A DNA stretch of 41,175 nt, taken from Paenibacillus antibioticophila. Its GTDB lineage: Bacteria > Bacillota > Bacilli > Paenibacillales > Paenibacillaceae. Positions within the stretch are counted from its first letter, which is position 1, and every line of letters begins with the position of its first letter. Under the pieces are notes generated by a model. The model saw only the letters and a program-made list of their open reading frames with translations. It was not told the origin of the DNA and did no database searches. Made by a program: the position numbers and the translations under genes. Shown here in pieces: positions 25,154 to 33,489 of the stretch. The stretch covers positions 857,354 to 898,528 of the forward strand of contig NZ_HG005139.1 of the NCBI RefSeq assembly GCF_000455265.1, given 5' to 3'.

Positions 25154-25822
25154 TTACACCCACTGGACGATCTCTTCAATAGACTGTCTGGTCTTCGCTG
25201 GAGCTGTCTCCGCACGATACCCGAAGCCGGCCATGACGGATACTCCGAAGTGCTCAAGATCCAGCAACCCGAGCTCAGAAAGCTTTTGCTCCACGCCTGC
25301 CCGGTTGAACCCTTCGATCGGACAAGAGTCGATTCCCATGGAGGCGGCAATGGTTAACATGTTCGCGAGGGCGATGTAGGTCTGTTTGCTGGCCCAATCG
25401 AACATGGCCCGATCACTTTCCAGGAGCTTGAAGCTCTCACGCTGGAAATTCTCAAAGCTGCTTCGCTTCATAGCTGCTGTCGCTTCAGGCAATCCTTGAA
25501 CTTCGTGCAGCATATGGCTTATGTATTCTGAATCGTACCGCATATCAGCCGATTTTCTTGCAAGCAAAATGACGAAGTGGCTGGCTCCGTTGAAGCTGTT
25601 ATGAGCTCCGCCCGCATGCGGGCGAAGTGCCTCGCGCAGCTCTGGATTTTGCACAACTAACAGCTTCCATGGTTCGAAGCCATAAGAGCTTGGCGACAGA
25701 CGAGCAGCTTCAAGAATGGACAAAAAGTCATTGTCAGAGACCCTCTTTGAAGGATCAAACTTTTTGCAGGCATAGCGGAATTTTAAGGCATCAAGAATGG
25801 AACTCAAGTTGGATTGGGTCAT
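25154..25822 (-). CDS. NAD(P)H-dependent nitroreductase family protein
   Basis: A 222-residue FMN-dependent oxidoreductase. The opening ALKFRYACKKFDPSKRVS carries the Arg/Lys FMN-phosphate contacts, LSPSSYGFEPWKLLVV matches the conserved PSS-N/F-QPW segment, and the C-terminal ...VMAGFGYRAE... matches the second FMN loop. It resembles NfsB/YfkO/YdgI-type enzymes that reduce nitroaromatics or quinones; physiological substrate unknown. AGGAGG lies 7 nt before the ATG at 25822. The frame remains open upstream to 25987, but that part has no family similarity. Confidence 0.9.
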   Translation of the reverse strand: MTQSNLSSILDALKFRYACKKFDPSKRVSDNDFLSILEAARLSPSSYGFEPWKLLVVQNPELREALRPHAGGAHNSFNGASHFVILLARKSADMRYDSEYISHMLHEVQGLPEATAAMKRSSFENFQRESFKLLESDRAMFDWASKQTYIALANMLTIAASMGIDSCPIEGFNRAGVEQKLSELGLLDLEHFGVSVMAGFGYRAETAPAKTRQSIEEIVQWV

Positions 25823-25926
25823 GAAGCATCCTCCTAAAACTAATTTTATTATTTTAGCTTGTCCAATTAACAAAGCAACGACATGGGCATATGATATATA
25901 AAATTTCAAGCGGAAGGAAGTCGCCA

Positions 25927-26241
25927 ATGAGCTATCAACAAGGAATGCATCAGCAGAAAGTTCTATATCGAGCAGATGAAAGCTCAATCCAAAAGCTAAG
26001 GTCTATGCGAGAACATTTCCATCATATTTGCAGACATTATACGAATCAATTTGTCAGAATTGAAACGATGGATGGGCATGTCATTACAGGCAGGATTGTA
26101 AACTGCGATCGGGGTTTATTACACTTGGCAGTGCCCAATCAAGGAACCCCGCGTGCTTTCTTTAATCCATACAATCAAGACGAATTAATTCTCACACTTG
26201 TTCTTTACGAATTGCTGGTTATTACTTTGTTATACACATAG
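25927..26241 (+). CDS. Small protein with a possible Sm-like fold, unknown function
   Basis: A 104-residue protein. The central YTNQFVRIETMDGHVITG followed by RIVNCDRGLLHLAV has the strand pattern of an LSm/Hfq-type barrel (strand, D-G turn, strand, D-x-x strand). The C-terminus ends in a hydrophobic segment (LILTLVLYELLVITLLY). AAGGAAG lies 8 nt before the ATG at 25927; the frame is open to 25891, but that extension lacks a ribosome site. It stands between divergent nitroreductase and a convergent YjcZ-like ORF and has its own terminator. The Sm-like call is a pattern reading only. Confidence 0.65.
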   Translation: MSYQQGMHQQKVLYRADESSIQKLRSMREHFHHICRHYTNQFVRIETMDGHVITGRIVNCDRGLLHLAVPNQGTPRAFFNPYNQDELILTLVLYELLVITLLYT

Positions 26242-26250
26242 CAAGCGTAA

Positions 26251-26276
26251 GAGCCTACTTTTGTAGGCTCCTTTTC
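26251..26276 (+). terminator. Terminator after the Sm-like protein gene
   Basis: GAGCCTAC / GTAGGCTC around a TTTT loop, followed by CTTTTCATTTT. Confidence 0.85.
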
Positions 26277-26293
26277 ATTTTAATCCAGTTATC

Positions 26294-26389
26294 TCAGAAG
26301 GTTCTCAAAACAATGACCAACAGAATGTAAAGTACCAAGATTACTGTAGTTGATGTGTAAAAAGCGCCGCCAACATTACATTCGCCCAT
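26294..26389 (-). CDS. 31-residue YjcZ-like sporulation peptide
   Basis: A very short ORF: MGECNVGGAFYTSTTVILVL then YILLVIVLRTF. The Gly-rich start followed by a single hydrophobic helix matches the YjcZ family of tiny sporulation-associated membrane peptides, though with fewer Gly/Tyr than usual. AAGGAGGGA lies 5-7 nt before the ATG, an excellent ribosome site that is hard to explain otherwise. It lies between a plus-strand terminator and the leader of an unrelated region; it could be part of the spore coat or forespore membrane (inference). Confidence 0.7.
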   Translation of the reverse strand: MGECNVGGAFYTSTTVILVLYILLVIVLRTF

Positions 26390-26484
26390 TCGTATCCCTC
26401 CTTCCGGACTCATAACTAATATATTTCCAATCCCGAAAGGAGTGAGTGCAGGTGCCTAGGCTAAGCCAGAATAATTCTCTACAC

Positions 26485-27696
26485 TCATTCCGGCAAATCC
26501 TTGCGTGGTGCCTCCTGAACAGCAGGGGCCGGGGCGATTGTCGGCCGTGGCCCGCGAATCATATATCTGCTGGCGAAGCCTATGCAGGCAAGCAAGGCGA
26601 AACCTACGGCGATCATATAGAATCGCTCGCGTCCGAATTGCTCGAAGGCCATCCCGCCGAATGTGCCGCTCAGCAGACCTGAGGCGCTGGACCAGGCGAT
26701 GGTGAACAATGCCATGCCGGTTGCCCGATATTCATCCGGAACCAGGCGGGTGAGCATGCGAATGGACGTTACATAGAAGACACCGAAGGACAGGCTGTGC
26801 AGAGTCTGTACAAGGATGATATCCAAGGCAGAATCAGCCTGACTGACGAGCAGGAAGCGTGTGGCGAACATGAGACTGGCAAAGATCAGCAGCGGCAGTT
26901 CCTTAATTTTCTCGCCGTATATACTCAGCAGCAAAAAGATCGGAACCTCTGAAAGGGACGAAGCGAGTTGAGACCAGCCGATCATATCTTCACTCGCGCC
27001 AAGGTCATTCAGGGTCACCGTCAGAAAAGCATCATTCATCCGGACGGCAATGGCTAGGGAGAATACGCAGCCGAAAAACCAGAGCAGCTCCTTCTGCTTC
27101 AGAATTCTCCAGATTCCGGACATGTCCATCTTGGCAACGGGAGCGCTCTGATCCTTCATAAACAGGGTAATCAGGAGCGCGATGCCTGCAATGCCGATCG
27201 TGACCCACATCGTACGTGAGGAGCCGAGAAAGGATAGTAAATATCCGATAAACAGCGCAAAAAAGGCATAACCGATCGAACCGAATATCCGGATCGTGAT
27301 AAAGCTTTTATTTGCTCTCTTGGCCGCATTGATGGCAAGTGTGTCAGACAACGGGAAGACGGGGTAGAAAAAGAAATAAAATATCGTAATCATCAAAACG
27401 ATGACCGAGAAGGACGTAGAGAGAGATAACACAGCACTCATTATAATTTCGCCCAATAGTAAAATAAGCATGATCTTCTTGATCGTACGGAACTTATCGC
27501 TTGCAATGCTCCAGAGCAGGTTCGCGACAATCGATATCATCGGGCCGAGTGCATATAGCAAGCCAATCTGACTCTTGGAAAAGCCCAGTCCGGCATAAAA
27601 AAGCGGGAAGTAAGATGCCACAAGCACGCTTGTTCCGAAAATAGTAAAGTTAAAGGCTCTAAGCCTCGGAATTTCGGATGGGTTGGAATTGTTCAT
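26485..27696 (-). CDS. MFS transporter, PPP/LacY-like type
   Basis: A 403-residue protein with about 12 membrane helices. The start (RAFNFTIFGTSVLVASYFPLFYAGLG), LLWSIASDKF after helix 2, and FPLSDTLAINAA resemble the MFS_1-like/3-phenylpropionate-type branch, such as E. coli HcaT or Bacillus YwbF. Substrates in this branch are sugars or aromatic acids, but none can be assigned. A Pro/Ala-rich C-tail is cytoplasmic. The ribosome site is weak (GGAG 13 nt away). Single gene, divergent from ytpB. Confidence 0.85.
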   Translation of the reverse strand: MNNSNPSEIPRLRAFNFTIFGTSVLVASYFPLFYAGLGFSKSQIGLLYALGPMISIVANLLWSIASDKFRTIKKIMLILLLGEIIMSAVLSLSTSFSVIVLMITIFYFFFYPVFPLSDTLAINAAKRANKSFITIRIFGSIGYAFFALFIGYLLSFLGSSRTMWVTIGIAGIALLITLFMKDQSAPVAKMDMSGIWRILKQKELLWFFGCVFSLAIAVRMNDAFLTVTLNDLGASEDMIGWSQLASSLSEVPIFLLLSIYGEKIKELPLLIFASLMFATRFLLVSQADSALDIILVQTLHSLSFGVFYVTSIRMLTRLVPDEYRATGMALFTIAWSSASGLLSGTFGGMAFEQFGRERFYMIAVGFALLACIGFASRYMIRGPRPTIAPAPAVQEAPRKDLPE

Positions 27697-27764
27697 GTTC
27701 GGTTTGGAGCTCCATTCTCATCTAATGATAGGACATCTAAGAATCACGAAGACAAATCATTTAG

Positions 27765-27773
27765 AGTATAGCA
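27765..27773 (-). promoter_or_regulatory. Extended -10 promoter element of the MFS gene
   Basis: On the minus strand TGCTATACT, an extended -10 box, 69 bp upstream of the start. No good -35 box is visible at standard spacing. Confidence 0.5.
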
Positions 27774-27861
27774 TAATAGTGCTTGAATGAGCTGACAAAG
27801 TTATGGCTAATATGGGGCCTGGCAAAGACCCGAAACCGGTTGAGCTTGTGACTTTGTTTAT

Positions 27862-27890
27862 TTGTGCAATTTGTGGGATCATATTATAAT
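27862..27890 (+). promoter_or_regulatory. Sigma-A promoter of the terpene synthase gene
   Basis: TTGTGC, 17-bp spacer, TATAAT, with the predicted RNA start about 55 nt before the TTG start codon. Confidence 0.75.
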
Positions 27891-27950
27891 ATAGAATGAT
27901 TTTTTAACAAATGGCGATTACGATTAGAATCAATCAGCGGAGGCAGGACA

Positions 27951-29030
27951 TTGATACAACTTGAGCAGCGGCGCAACCAGTTCCCGAGAGAACCTCTCTC
28001 CATGATGAACCGGGTATACAGGTATATACTGCCTGAGGTTCGCCATGAATTGAACAGATGGAGACGTTCAGCAGAGGGGATTCCTGACCCCGAGCTTAAG
28101 CGTCAGGCATTGGCCAGCATCGACACCAAGGAGTTCCACTGTCAAGGCGGAGCGGTGTATGCTGCAGCCAATCTGGAGAGACGAGATGCGCTAATCCCGT
28201 TAATTGTCGCGTTTCAGACAATTAGTGATTATCTGGACAATCTATGTGACCGAAGCACTTCGATGGATCAGAACGACTTTCGTCTTCTGCATCGGAGTAT
28301 GCTGGATGCCGTCCAGCCTGATGCCGAGCTTGTTGATTACTATGCGCTTCGCGAAGAACAGGATGATGGCGGGTATCTGAGAGACCTGGTTATGACGTGC
28401 CGGAATAACATTGCGAAGTTGCCTGGATTTGCGGCTGCACAGCCCTACATCATCGATTTAGTCAGTTTGTACAGCGATCTTCAAGTGTACAAGCATATCG
28501 ATCCCAAGCTCCGCGAGGAGGCGCTTCTGAACTGGTGGGAGCAGCATAAGCTTCGTACCCCTGAGCTGCGCTGGAATGAATTTGCGGCAGCGACAGGCTC
28601 GACGCTGGGCGTATTCATGTTATTTCTTGCGGCTGGCAACGACAAGCTGGATGACAGCAGTGCCCGGACGATTCATCATGCCTATTTCCCGAATGTGTGC
28701 GGTTTACATATTATGCTTGACTATCTCATTGACCAGGCAGAGGATGAAATAGGCGGGGATTTGAATTTTTGCAGCTATTACGAGAATAGAGAAACAATGC
28801 TGGAACGGATTTCCCTTATAGTGGAAGGGGCCCGCCGGGATATCAAGAAGCTGCCGGCTTCTTCGTTTCACCGGATGATCATAGAAGGATTGCTGGCATT
28901 ATATTTATCGGATCCGAAGGTCAGCGAACAGCCTGAAATTCGCAATGCGTCCAAGCGGCTGATGCGGCGAAGTCCTCTCATGCGGATCTTCTTCTTCGTC
29001 AATAGCGTCTGGATTCGAAAACACCTTTAA
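27951..29030 (+). CDS. ytpB: Tetraprenyl-beta-curcumene synthase family protein (YtpB, DUF2600)
   Basis: A 359-residue all-helical protein of the DUF2600 family. The motif DYLDNLCD (93-100) fills the place of the Asp-rich metal-binding motif, and the late DYLIDQAEDEIGGDLNF gives the second metal/diphosphate motif. In Bacillus subtilis YtpB cyclises tetraprenyl diphosphate to tetraprenyl-beta-curcumene, which SqhC-type cyclases then convert to sesquarterpenes found in spores. No squalene-hopene-type cyclase or prenyl synthase is nearby. TTG start, 7 nt after GGAGG. A separate promoter and a probable terminator make it a single-gene unit. Confidence 0.92.
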   Translation: MIQLEQRRNQFPREPLSMMNRVYRYILPEVRHELNRWRRSAEGIPDPELKRQALASIDTKEFHCQGGAVYAAANLERRDALIPLIVAFQTISDYLDNLCDRSTSMDQNDFRLLHRSMLDAVQPDAELVDYYALREEQDDGGYLRDLVMTCRNNIAKLPGFAAAQPYIIDLVSLYSDLQVYKHIDPKLREEALLNWWEQHKLRTPELRWNEFAAATGSTLGVFMLFLAAGNDKLDDSSARTIHHAYFPNVCGLHIMLDYLIDQAEDEIGGDLNFCSYYENRETMLERISLIVEGARRDIKKLPASSFHRMIIEGLLALYLSDPKVSEQPEIRNASKRLMRRSPLMRIFFFVNSVWIRKHL

Positions 29031-29062
29031 AGATAGTTCGAAAAGTCATCTTTGGCAACCTT

Positions 29063-29090
29063 CCCGGTGCTGAAAAGCCGGCTTTTTGAG
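29063..29090 (+). terminator. Putative terminator after ytpB
   Basis: CCG-GT-GCT / AGC-CGG stem with a two-base bulge and GAAA loop followed by CTTTTT, between ytpB and pfkA. Confidence 0.5.
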
Positions 29091-29123
29091 CTCGTACTTT
29101 ATTAATCATTAGGAGGAATTATC

Positions 29124-30095
29124 ATGTCAGCAGTGAAAAAGATTGCAGTTCTTACCAGTGGAGGAGATTCGCAGGGCATGAACGCAGCGGTTCGCGCTGT
29201 TGTTCGCAGCGGCTTGTTCTATGGGCTGGAGGTTTACGGAATTCAACGCGGTTACCAAGGTCTCCTGAACAACGATATCTTCTCCATGGATATTCGCAGC
29301 GTAGGAGATATCATTCAACGGGGCGGTACGATTCTCCAATCCGCACGCTGTCTGGAGTTCAAGACCCCGGAAGGTCAACAGAAGGGAGCGGAGATTCTGC
29401 GTGCCCGCGGGATTGACGGACTGGTCGTAATCGGCGGCGACGGATCTTACCATGGGGCCGAGAAGCTGAGTAAGCTGGGGATCAAGACAATGGGTCTGCC
29501 TGGAACGATTGATAATGATATTTCCTTTACCGACTACACCATCGGGTTTGATACCGCGGTAAGCATCGTTGTCGATGCTGTTAATAAGCTTCGGGATACC
29601 ATGTCTTCCCATGAACGGGCTTCCGTGGTTGAGGTCATGGGACGTCATGCCGGAGATATTGCTCTCCATGCAGGACTGGCTTCCGGTGCGGAGACCATTC
29701 TTATTCCTGAAATGCCGTTTGATCTGGATGAAGTTGCAGACCGGATGAGACAGAACTTCGATAATGGCAAGAGACACAGCATCGTTATCGTTGCCGAAGG
29801 GGTTGGCAAGGGCGATGACGTGGTGGAAGCGATCAAGAAGCGCCAGCCTTCGCTGGAGCCGCGCGCAACGGTACTCGGCCACATTCAACGCGGGGGATCG
29901 CCTACACCGTTCGACCGTAACCTGGCAAGCCGCTTGGGTGACTTTGCAGTACGCAGCCTAATTGCGGGAGAGTCCAACAAGGCGTGCGGTATGATCGGCG
30001 GAGAGATGATTCTGACGGATATCGAGAAGGTTGTCACAACCAAGAAAAAGTTCGATAAGGACTTGTACGAGCTGGCAGCCCGTTTGTCGCAATAA
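29124..30095 (+). CDS. pfkA: ATP-dependent 6-phosphofructokinase
   Basis: A 323-residue PfkA, which phosphorylates fructose-6-phosphate in glycolysis. Motifs: TSGGDSQGMNAAVRAVVR (ATP loop), GGDGSYHGA, the catalytic TIDND around residue 127, MGRHAGDIALHAGLASGAE and GHIQRGGSPTPFDR. GGDSQG has Gln where most bacterial PfkA enzymes have Pro; this should be tolerated. TAGGAGG precedes the ATG. In many relatives pfkA is next to pykA and accDA; here it stands alone, so it could be a second isozyme. It ends at a strong terminator. Confidence 0.95.
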   Translation: MSAVKKIAVLTSGGDSQGMNAAVRAVVRSGLFYGLEVYGIQRGYQGLLNNDIFSMDIRSVGDIIQRGGTILQSARCLEFKTPEGQQKGAEILRARGIDGLVVIGGDGSYHGAEKLSKLGIKTMGLPGTIDNDISFTDYTIGFDTAVSIVVDAVNKLRDTMSSHERASVVEVMGRHAGDIALHAGLASGAETILIPEMPFDLDEVADRMRQNFDNGKRHSIVIVAEGVGKGDDVVEAIKKRQPSLEPRATVLGHIQRGGSPTPFDRNLASRLGDFAVRSLIAGESNKACGMIGGEMILTDIEKVVTTKKKFDKDLYELAARLSQ

Positions 30096-30105
30096 TCCTA
30101 AATTT

Positions 30106-30159
30106 AAAAAGACTGTGCCCGCCGGTATGCAGATGCATGCCTGAGGCACAGTCTTTTTT
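30106..30159. terminator. Bidirectional terminator between pfkA and the MATE gene
   Basis: AAAAAGACTGTGCC / GGCACAGTCTTTTTT with a smaller GCATGC-type hairpin in the loop. T-runs exist on both strands, so it can serve both convergent genes. Confidence 0.88.
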
Positions 30160-30182
30160 AGTGTCTGAAGATTGTTCTGTAA

Positions 30183-31550
30183 TCAGATTGGATTCGCCTG
30201 CATTTTCTTATCCATTCTGCGCTGGATCAAGACAAGACGCTGCAGAAGAAGAATAGCTGCAACAGCTAGGCCGGAAATCAGACCGATCCAGTAACCATAA
30301 GGACCAAGGGCCGTCCATACGGACAGGGCATGACCAAGCGGCAAGCCAATGATCCAGTAAGCAAGCAGTGTAATCCAGAATGCGGGGTTCACATCTTTAT
30401 AGCCGCGAAGCACGCCCTGAATCGGAGTTGCGATGGCATCGGAGATTTGGAAGAAGATCGCATAGACCAAAAAGTGGGTGGTCAAATAAATGACTTCCGG
30501 CTTGTCCGAATACAGTCCGGACACCTGCTCGCGTACGAGCATAAGAATTATGGCAGTAGCCAGAGAAAGGCCGATGGCGATCCCGATCCCTAGCCGTGCG
30601 TACTGTCTGGCATCCTTTAGGCGCGAAGCGCCTGTCTCATAACCGACAAGGATCGTCAGTGCCATGCAGATGCTAAGCGGAATCATATACAACGTCGACG
30701 CAAAGTTATTGGCGGCTTGATGGGCGGCGATCGTCAAGGTGTCATAGCGGCTCATGAATAATGTCACCGCTGCAAAGACTGCAGTCTCAAAGAAGATGGC
30801 AAATCCCATCGGCACTCCGATTCGAAGGAGCTCCGTCCATTTGCTCAAGGAAATTCCATGGAATTTGCGGAAGATCCCATACTCGGAAAAGGGCTGTACT
30901 TTATGGGCAATCCTTGCGGCAATCAGGAAGATGCACCAGTATGTAAAGGCGGTAGCAATTCCCGAGCCGATTCCTCCTAGGCGGGGAAAGCCGAGCCGGC
31001 CAAAGATCAGAACATATCCTGCTCCGACATTTATCGGGAGTGAAACGAGCATGACAAGCATCGATATCCGCGTCTGTCCCAGCGAATCAAAGAATGAACG
31101 AATGACGATGTAGCCGAACAGGGGGATCGTCCCGGTAGATATAGCCATTAAGAAATAAAAAGCAACATGGTGAACCTTCGGCTCCAGGTTCATGCTATTG
31201 AGCAGCGGTGTGACCGCAAAGCTTCCTGCAAGGATGACCAAGACACTTACGCCAAGAGCCAGCCAAAGTGCTTGAAGGACGTGGTAGCCCACCTTGTCCT
31301 TCTGACCTGCTCCAATCAGCTGGGCGACGATGGGCGTGATTCCCATCAGGATGCCGCTTAGCCCGGTCTGGACAGGAACCCAGATGCTGGAGCCGATGGC
31401 GGCACCGGCAAGATCCTCCGGGCTTGCATGCCCGGACATCATCGTATCGAAGAAGGTCATGAGCGACAGGGTCACCTGGGTGATTAGAATTGGAATGAGA
31501 ACAATAAGGAACTGGTTTAGCTTTTGACGTAAGGAATAGGTTTGTTTCAT
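30183..31550 (-). CDS. MATE family efflux transporter
   Basis: About 455 residues from the ATG at 31550, with 12 hydrophobic helices. The opening LIVLIPILITQVTLSLMTFFDTMMSGHASPEDLAG is the typical NorM-like MATE start, followed by GTIPLFGYIVIRSFFDSLGQTR and the repeat in the second half (ICMALTILVGYETGASR, ILRGYKDVNPAFWI). MATE proteins export drugs or organic cations using Na+ or H+. GGAG lies about 10 nt before this ATG; a longer frame to 31652 would run through a GC-rich hairpin and repeat P1-C and is rejected. Confidence 0.92.
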   Translation of the reverse strand: MKQTYSLRQKLNQFLIVLIPILITQVTLSLMTFFDTMMSGHASPEDLAGAAIGSSIWVPVQTGLSGILMGITPIVAQLIGAGQKDKVGYHVLQALWLALGVSVLVILAGSFAVTPLLNSMNLEPKVHHVAFYFLMAISTGTIPLFGYIVIRSFFDSLGQTRISMLVMLVSLPINVGAGYVLIFGRLGFPRLGGIGSGIATAFTYWCIFLIAARIAHKVQPFSEYGIFRKFHGISLSKWTELLRIGVPMGFAIFFETAVFAAVTLFMSRYDTLTIAAHQAANNFASTLYMIPLSICMALTILVGYETGASRLKDARQYARLGIGIAIGLSLATAIILMLVREQVSGLYSDKPEVIYLTTHFLVYAIFFQISDAIATPIQGVLRGYKDVNPAFWITLLAYWIIGLPLGHALSVWTALGPYGYWIGLISGLAVAAILLLQRLVLIQRRMDKKMQANPI

Positions 31551-31579
31551 GAATCGCTGTCTCCGTTTCTTCGTGTGAA

Positions 31580-31601
31580 AACCCGGGCAGGGGCCCGGGT
31601 T
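31580..31601 (-). promoter_or_regulatory. GC-rich hairpin in the MATE leader
   Basis: AACCCGGGC / GCCCGGGTT, perfect 9-bp arms with a 4-nt loop, 30 bp upstream of the MATE start. On the minus strand it is followed by TTTTC, so it may be an attenuator or a stray terminator between P1-C and the gene. Confidence 0.5.
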
Positions 31602-31614
31602 GGGTGGAAAAGTG

Positions 31615-31814
31615 TATATAAGTTGAGCTATAAATCTACGTCGAAAGGGCAAAAGTGTGAAGTGTGCTGAAGAAGCGAAAGCGTTCGCCTTTGTGAGTGG
31701 AATTCTACCTTATAATATCTTAGTTCAATTAGAGAAATCCGCGAACAACAGCGATCGTAAGCACACTTCACACGTTGCCTCCGGAACGTATTATTCAATA
31801 GTTCAACTTATATA
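31615..31814 (-). repeat. P1 hairpin repeat, copy C with nested outer arms
   Basis: Inner arms GTGTGAAGTGTGCT (31655-31668) and AGCACACTTCACAC (31760-31773) are perfect 14-bp complements. Outer arms TATATAAGTTGAGC (31615-31628) and GTTCAACTTATATA (31801-31814) match at 13 of 14. The inner blocks (GAAGCGAAAGCGTTCGCC, AGCGATCGTAAGC) match copy A in reverse orientation. It fills the gap between the MATE leader and the glycoside hydrolase stop. Confidence 0.9.
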
Positions 31815-31848
31815 GATTTAATTAAAGTATAAGTGCTGGAAGCAGATC

Positions 31849-33048
31849 TTATTCGTATGCAACATCAGCGGTGTAACGATTATTGGCGTTCCATAACAGA
31901 TATTCATCAATGTTTAAATCCTTGAGGGCGCGAATTTGTTCTTCTACTTCAAATTTGCCGTATTTCGTATAATGTCCTTTGCCTAACCAACTGGCGGTGA
32001 AGTCCTGGATCCATGGCCTGATGATCGGCCTTTCCTCTCCAAGCGGCTCAAGCTTCTTAATCGTGTCTTCAGACGCGCCTTTGATCGTCTGGTAAGGTGC
32101 GAGATCCGGTTCCTTGGCTCCAAACCATCCGGTTGTGTAATGACTTGGATAAATCATTGGACAGATAATATCGACATGCTGGGATATCTTTACAAAATCC
32201 TGTCCGATCCCTTCGGCAGCCGGTACGGATGCGGCATAGCCGAAAATATCGACCGATACCTTCACACCAAGCGGTTCCAGCTGTTCACGGGCATATTTCA
32301 CGAACTCGGATACCGTATCAATCCGGCTCAGCTCATTTTTATCATACTTCAGACTGTCGGCCCGCTTCTCGAAGCCTTCCGGGAACCGGACATGGTCGAA
32401 CTGGATTTCTTTGAAACCGTGCTTGGCGGCTTCCTTGGCAACCTCGATATTATATTCCCATACATCCTTGTTGTAAGGATTGACGAAGCTGTCGCCCTTA
32501 CTGTTCTCCCAAACGGTTCCGTCCTTGTTCAGGAAGGATAGCTCGGGATTCTTCTTCGCAAGTATCGTATCCTTGAAGACGACGATCCGGGCGATTGGAT
32601 AAATGTCATGTTCATTAAGCTTGGTCATTAAGGCATCTATATCTCCGATAAAGGGCTGAGGCTTGCCTAGTTCCTGAAGTGTGGCGTTGTCGGTCTTATA
32701 GGTGATGTAGCCTGCGTCATCCTTGATGTCGATGACCATGGAATTCAGCTCGGTTGAATCGACCAAATCCAGCAGTGTGCTGAGACGGGCTCCGCCTGCA
32801 CTGTATGCAGTGACATAAATGCCCTTCACTTGGGGTGCTTCGGCCTGAACAATTACGGGATTCAATTCCGCGGGTGTCAGCGGATCATTCAGCTTGCCTT
32901 GTGCATAGTTTGCTTTGATCGTCTGCACAGATGTTTGCAGAATAGCCGGAAGTCTAGCGGCATTTGGAGCCTCAGCCTGATCACTCGGTGCGGCGCCTCC
33001 AGAGCCTGTCCCCAAGGCCAGAAGTAAAAGTGTCCATAGGATGTTCAT
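31849..33048 (-). CDS. Putative glycoside hydrolase (DUF4015), secreted
   Basis: A 399-residue protein with a short hydrophobic signal sequence (MNILWTLLLLALGTGSGGA) and then a TIM-barrel of the DUF4015 putative glycosyl-hydrolase type, from about residue 73: VKGIYVTAYSAGG, MVIDIKDDAGYITY, IARIVVFKD, KEIQFDHVRFPEG, VSVDIFGYAAS, IICPMIYPSHY, RPWIQDFTASW. The Asp in FDHVRFPEG and DIKDD are candidate catalytic acids. It probably acts on wall or exopolysaccharide outside the cell. GGGAGA lies 7 nt before the ATG. Single gene. Confidence 0.88.
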   Translation of the reverse strand: MNILWTLLLLALGTGSGGAAPSDQAEAPNAARLPAILQTSVQTIKANYAQGKLNDPLTPAELNPVIVQAEAPQVKGIYVTAYSAGGARLSTLLDLVDSTELNSMVIDIKDDAGYITYKTDNATLQELGKPQPFIGDIDALMTKLNEHDIYPIARIVVFKDTILAKKNPELSFLNKDGTVWENSKGDSFVNPYNKDVWEYNIEVAKEAAKHGFKEIQFDHVRFPEGFEKRADSLKYDKNELSRIDTVSEFVKYAREQLEPLGVKVSVDIFGYAASVPAAEGIGQDFVKISQHVDIICPMIYPSHYTTGWFGAKEPDLAPYQTIKGASEDTIKKLEPLGEERPIIRPWIQDFTASWLGKGHYTKYGKFEVEEQIRALKDLNIDEYLLWNANNRYTADVAYE

Positions 33049-33220
33049 CGTCTTCTCTCCCTTGTGTACGCTGACTTGATTATAGCTGATGCGTTATTTT
33101 CATAAAGAACATCTTTGTTACCATTGCTGACCAGATCTTTATCTTGTAATAATAAACCGATTGCGCTTTGAATAAACGGATTTTCGAGGGTAAATGCCCG
33201 CAGCCGATGCAGGCCATAAT

Positions 33221-33258
33221 AAAAAGCCGTCTCTTCCGCAAAGCGGAAAAAACGGCTT
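33221..33258 (-). terminator. Terminator after the 65-residue ORF
   Basis: On the minus strand AAGCCGTT...TTCCGC/GCGGAA...ACGGCTT, followed by TTTTATTAT, just downstream of the stop at 33274. Confidence 0.8.
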
Positions 33259-33273
33259 GATGCAGACAAAAGG

Positions 33274-33471
33274 TTAATGAAGCAGCGCTGAGTTCTGATG
33301 CTCGCAAATGCTGAACTGGATAATCTCCATCGCATCTTCCGGTTCCAAAATGGTCAAACCATCCCGCAGGATGATCATGGAGTTGAGCTCCCGTTCGTTA
33401 AGGCATGCCAGCATATCCGGAAACCACTTCATGACGATACGTTCCAGCTTTACCGTTTCCATTTCCACATC
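33274..33471 (-). CDS. 65-residue conserved-looking protein, unknown function
   Basis: The product (MDVEMETVKLERIVMKWF...) is acidic and probably helical, with MLACLNERELNSMIILRDGL and ILEPEDAMEIIQF. No family is recognised. GGAGG lies 8 nt before the ATG at 33471 and a good terminator follows the stop, so it looks like a real short gene. The surrounding longer frames (33045-33335, 33080-33307) are shadows. Confidence 0.65.
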   Translation of the reverse strand, partial: DVEMETVKLERIVMKWFPDMLACLNERELNSMIILRDGLTILEPEDAMEIIQFSICEHQNSALLH

Positions 33472-33489
33472 CATCACCCTTTCCTCCAA

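Noticed and set aside
25823..25987. N-terminal extension of the nitroreductase
   Set aside because: The ribosome site and family N-terminus both point to 25822.
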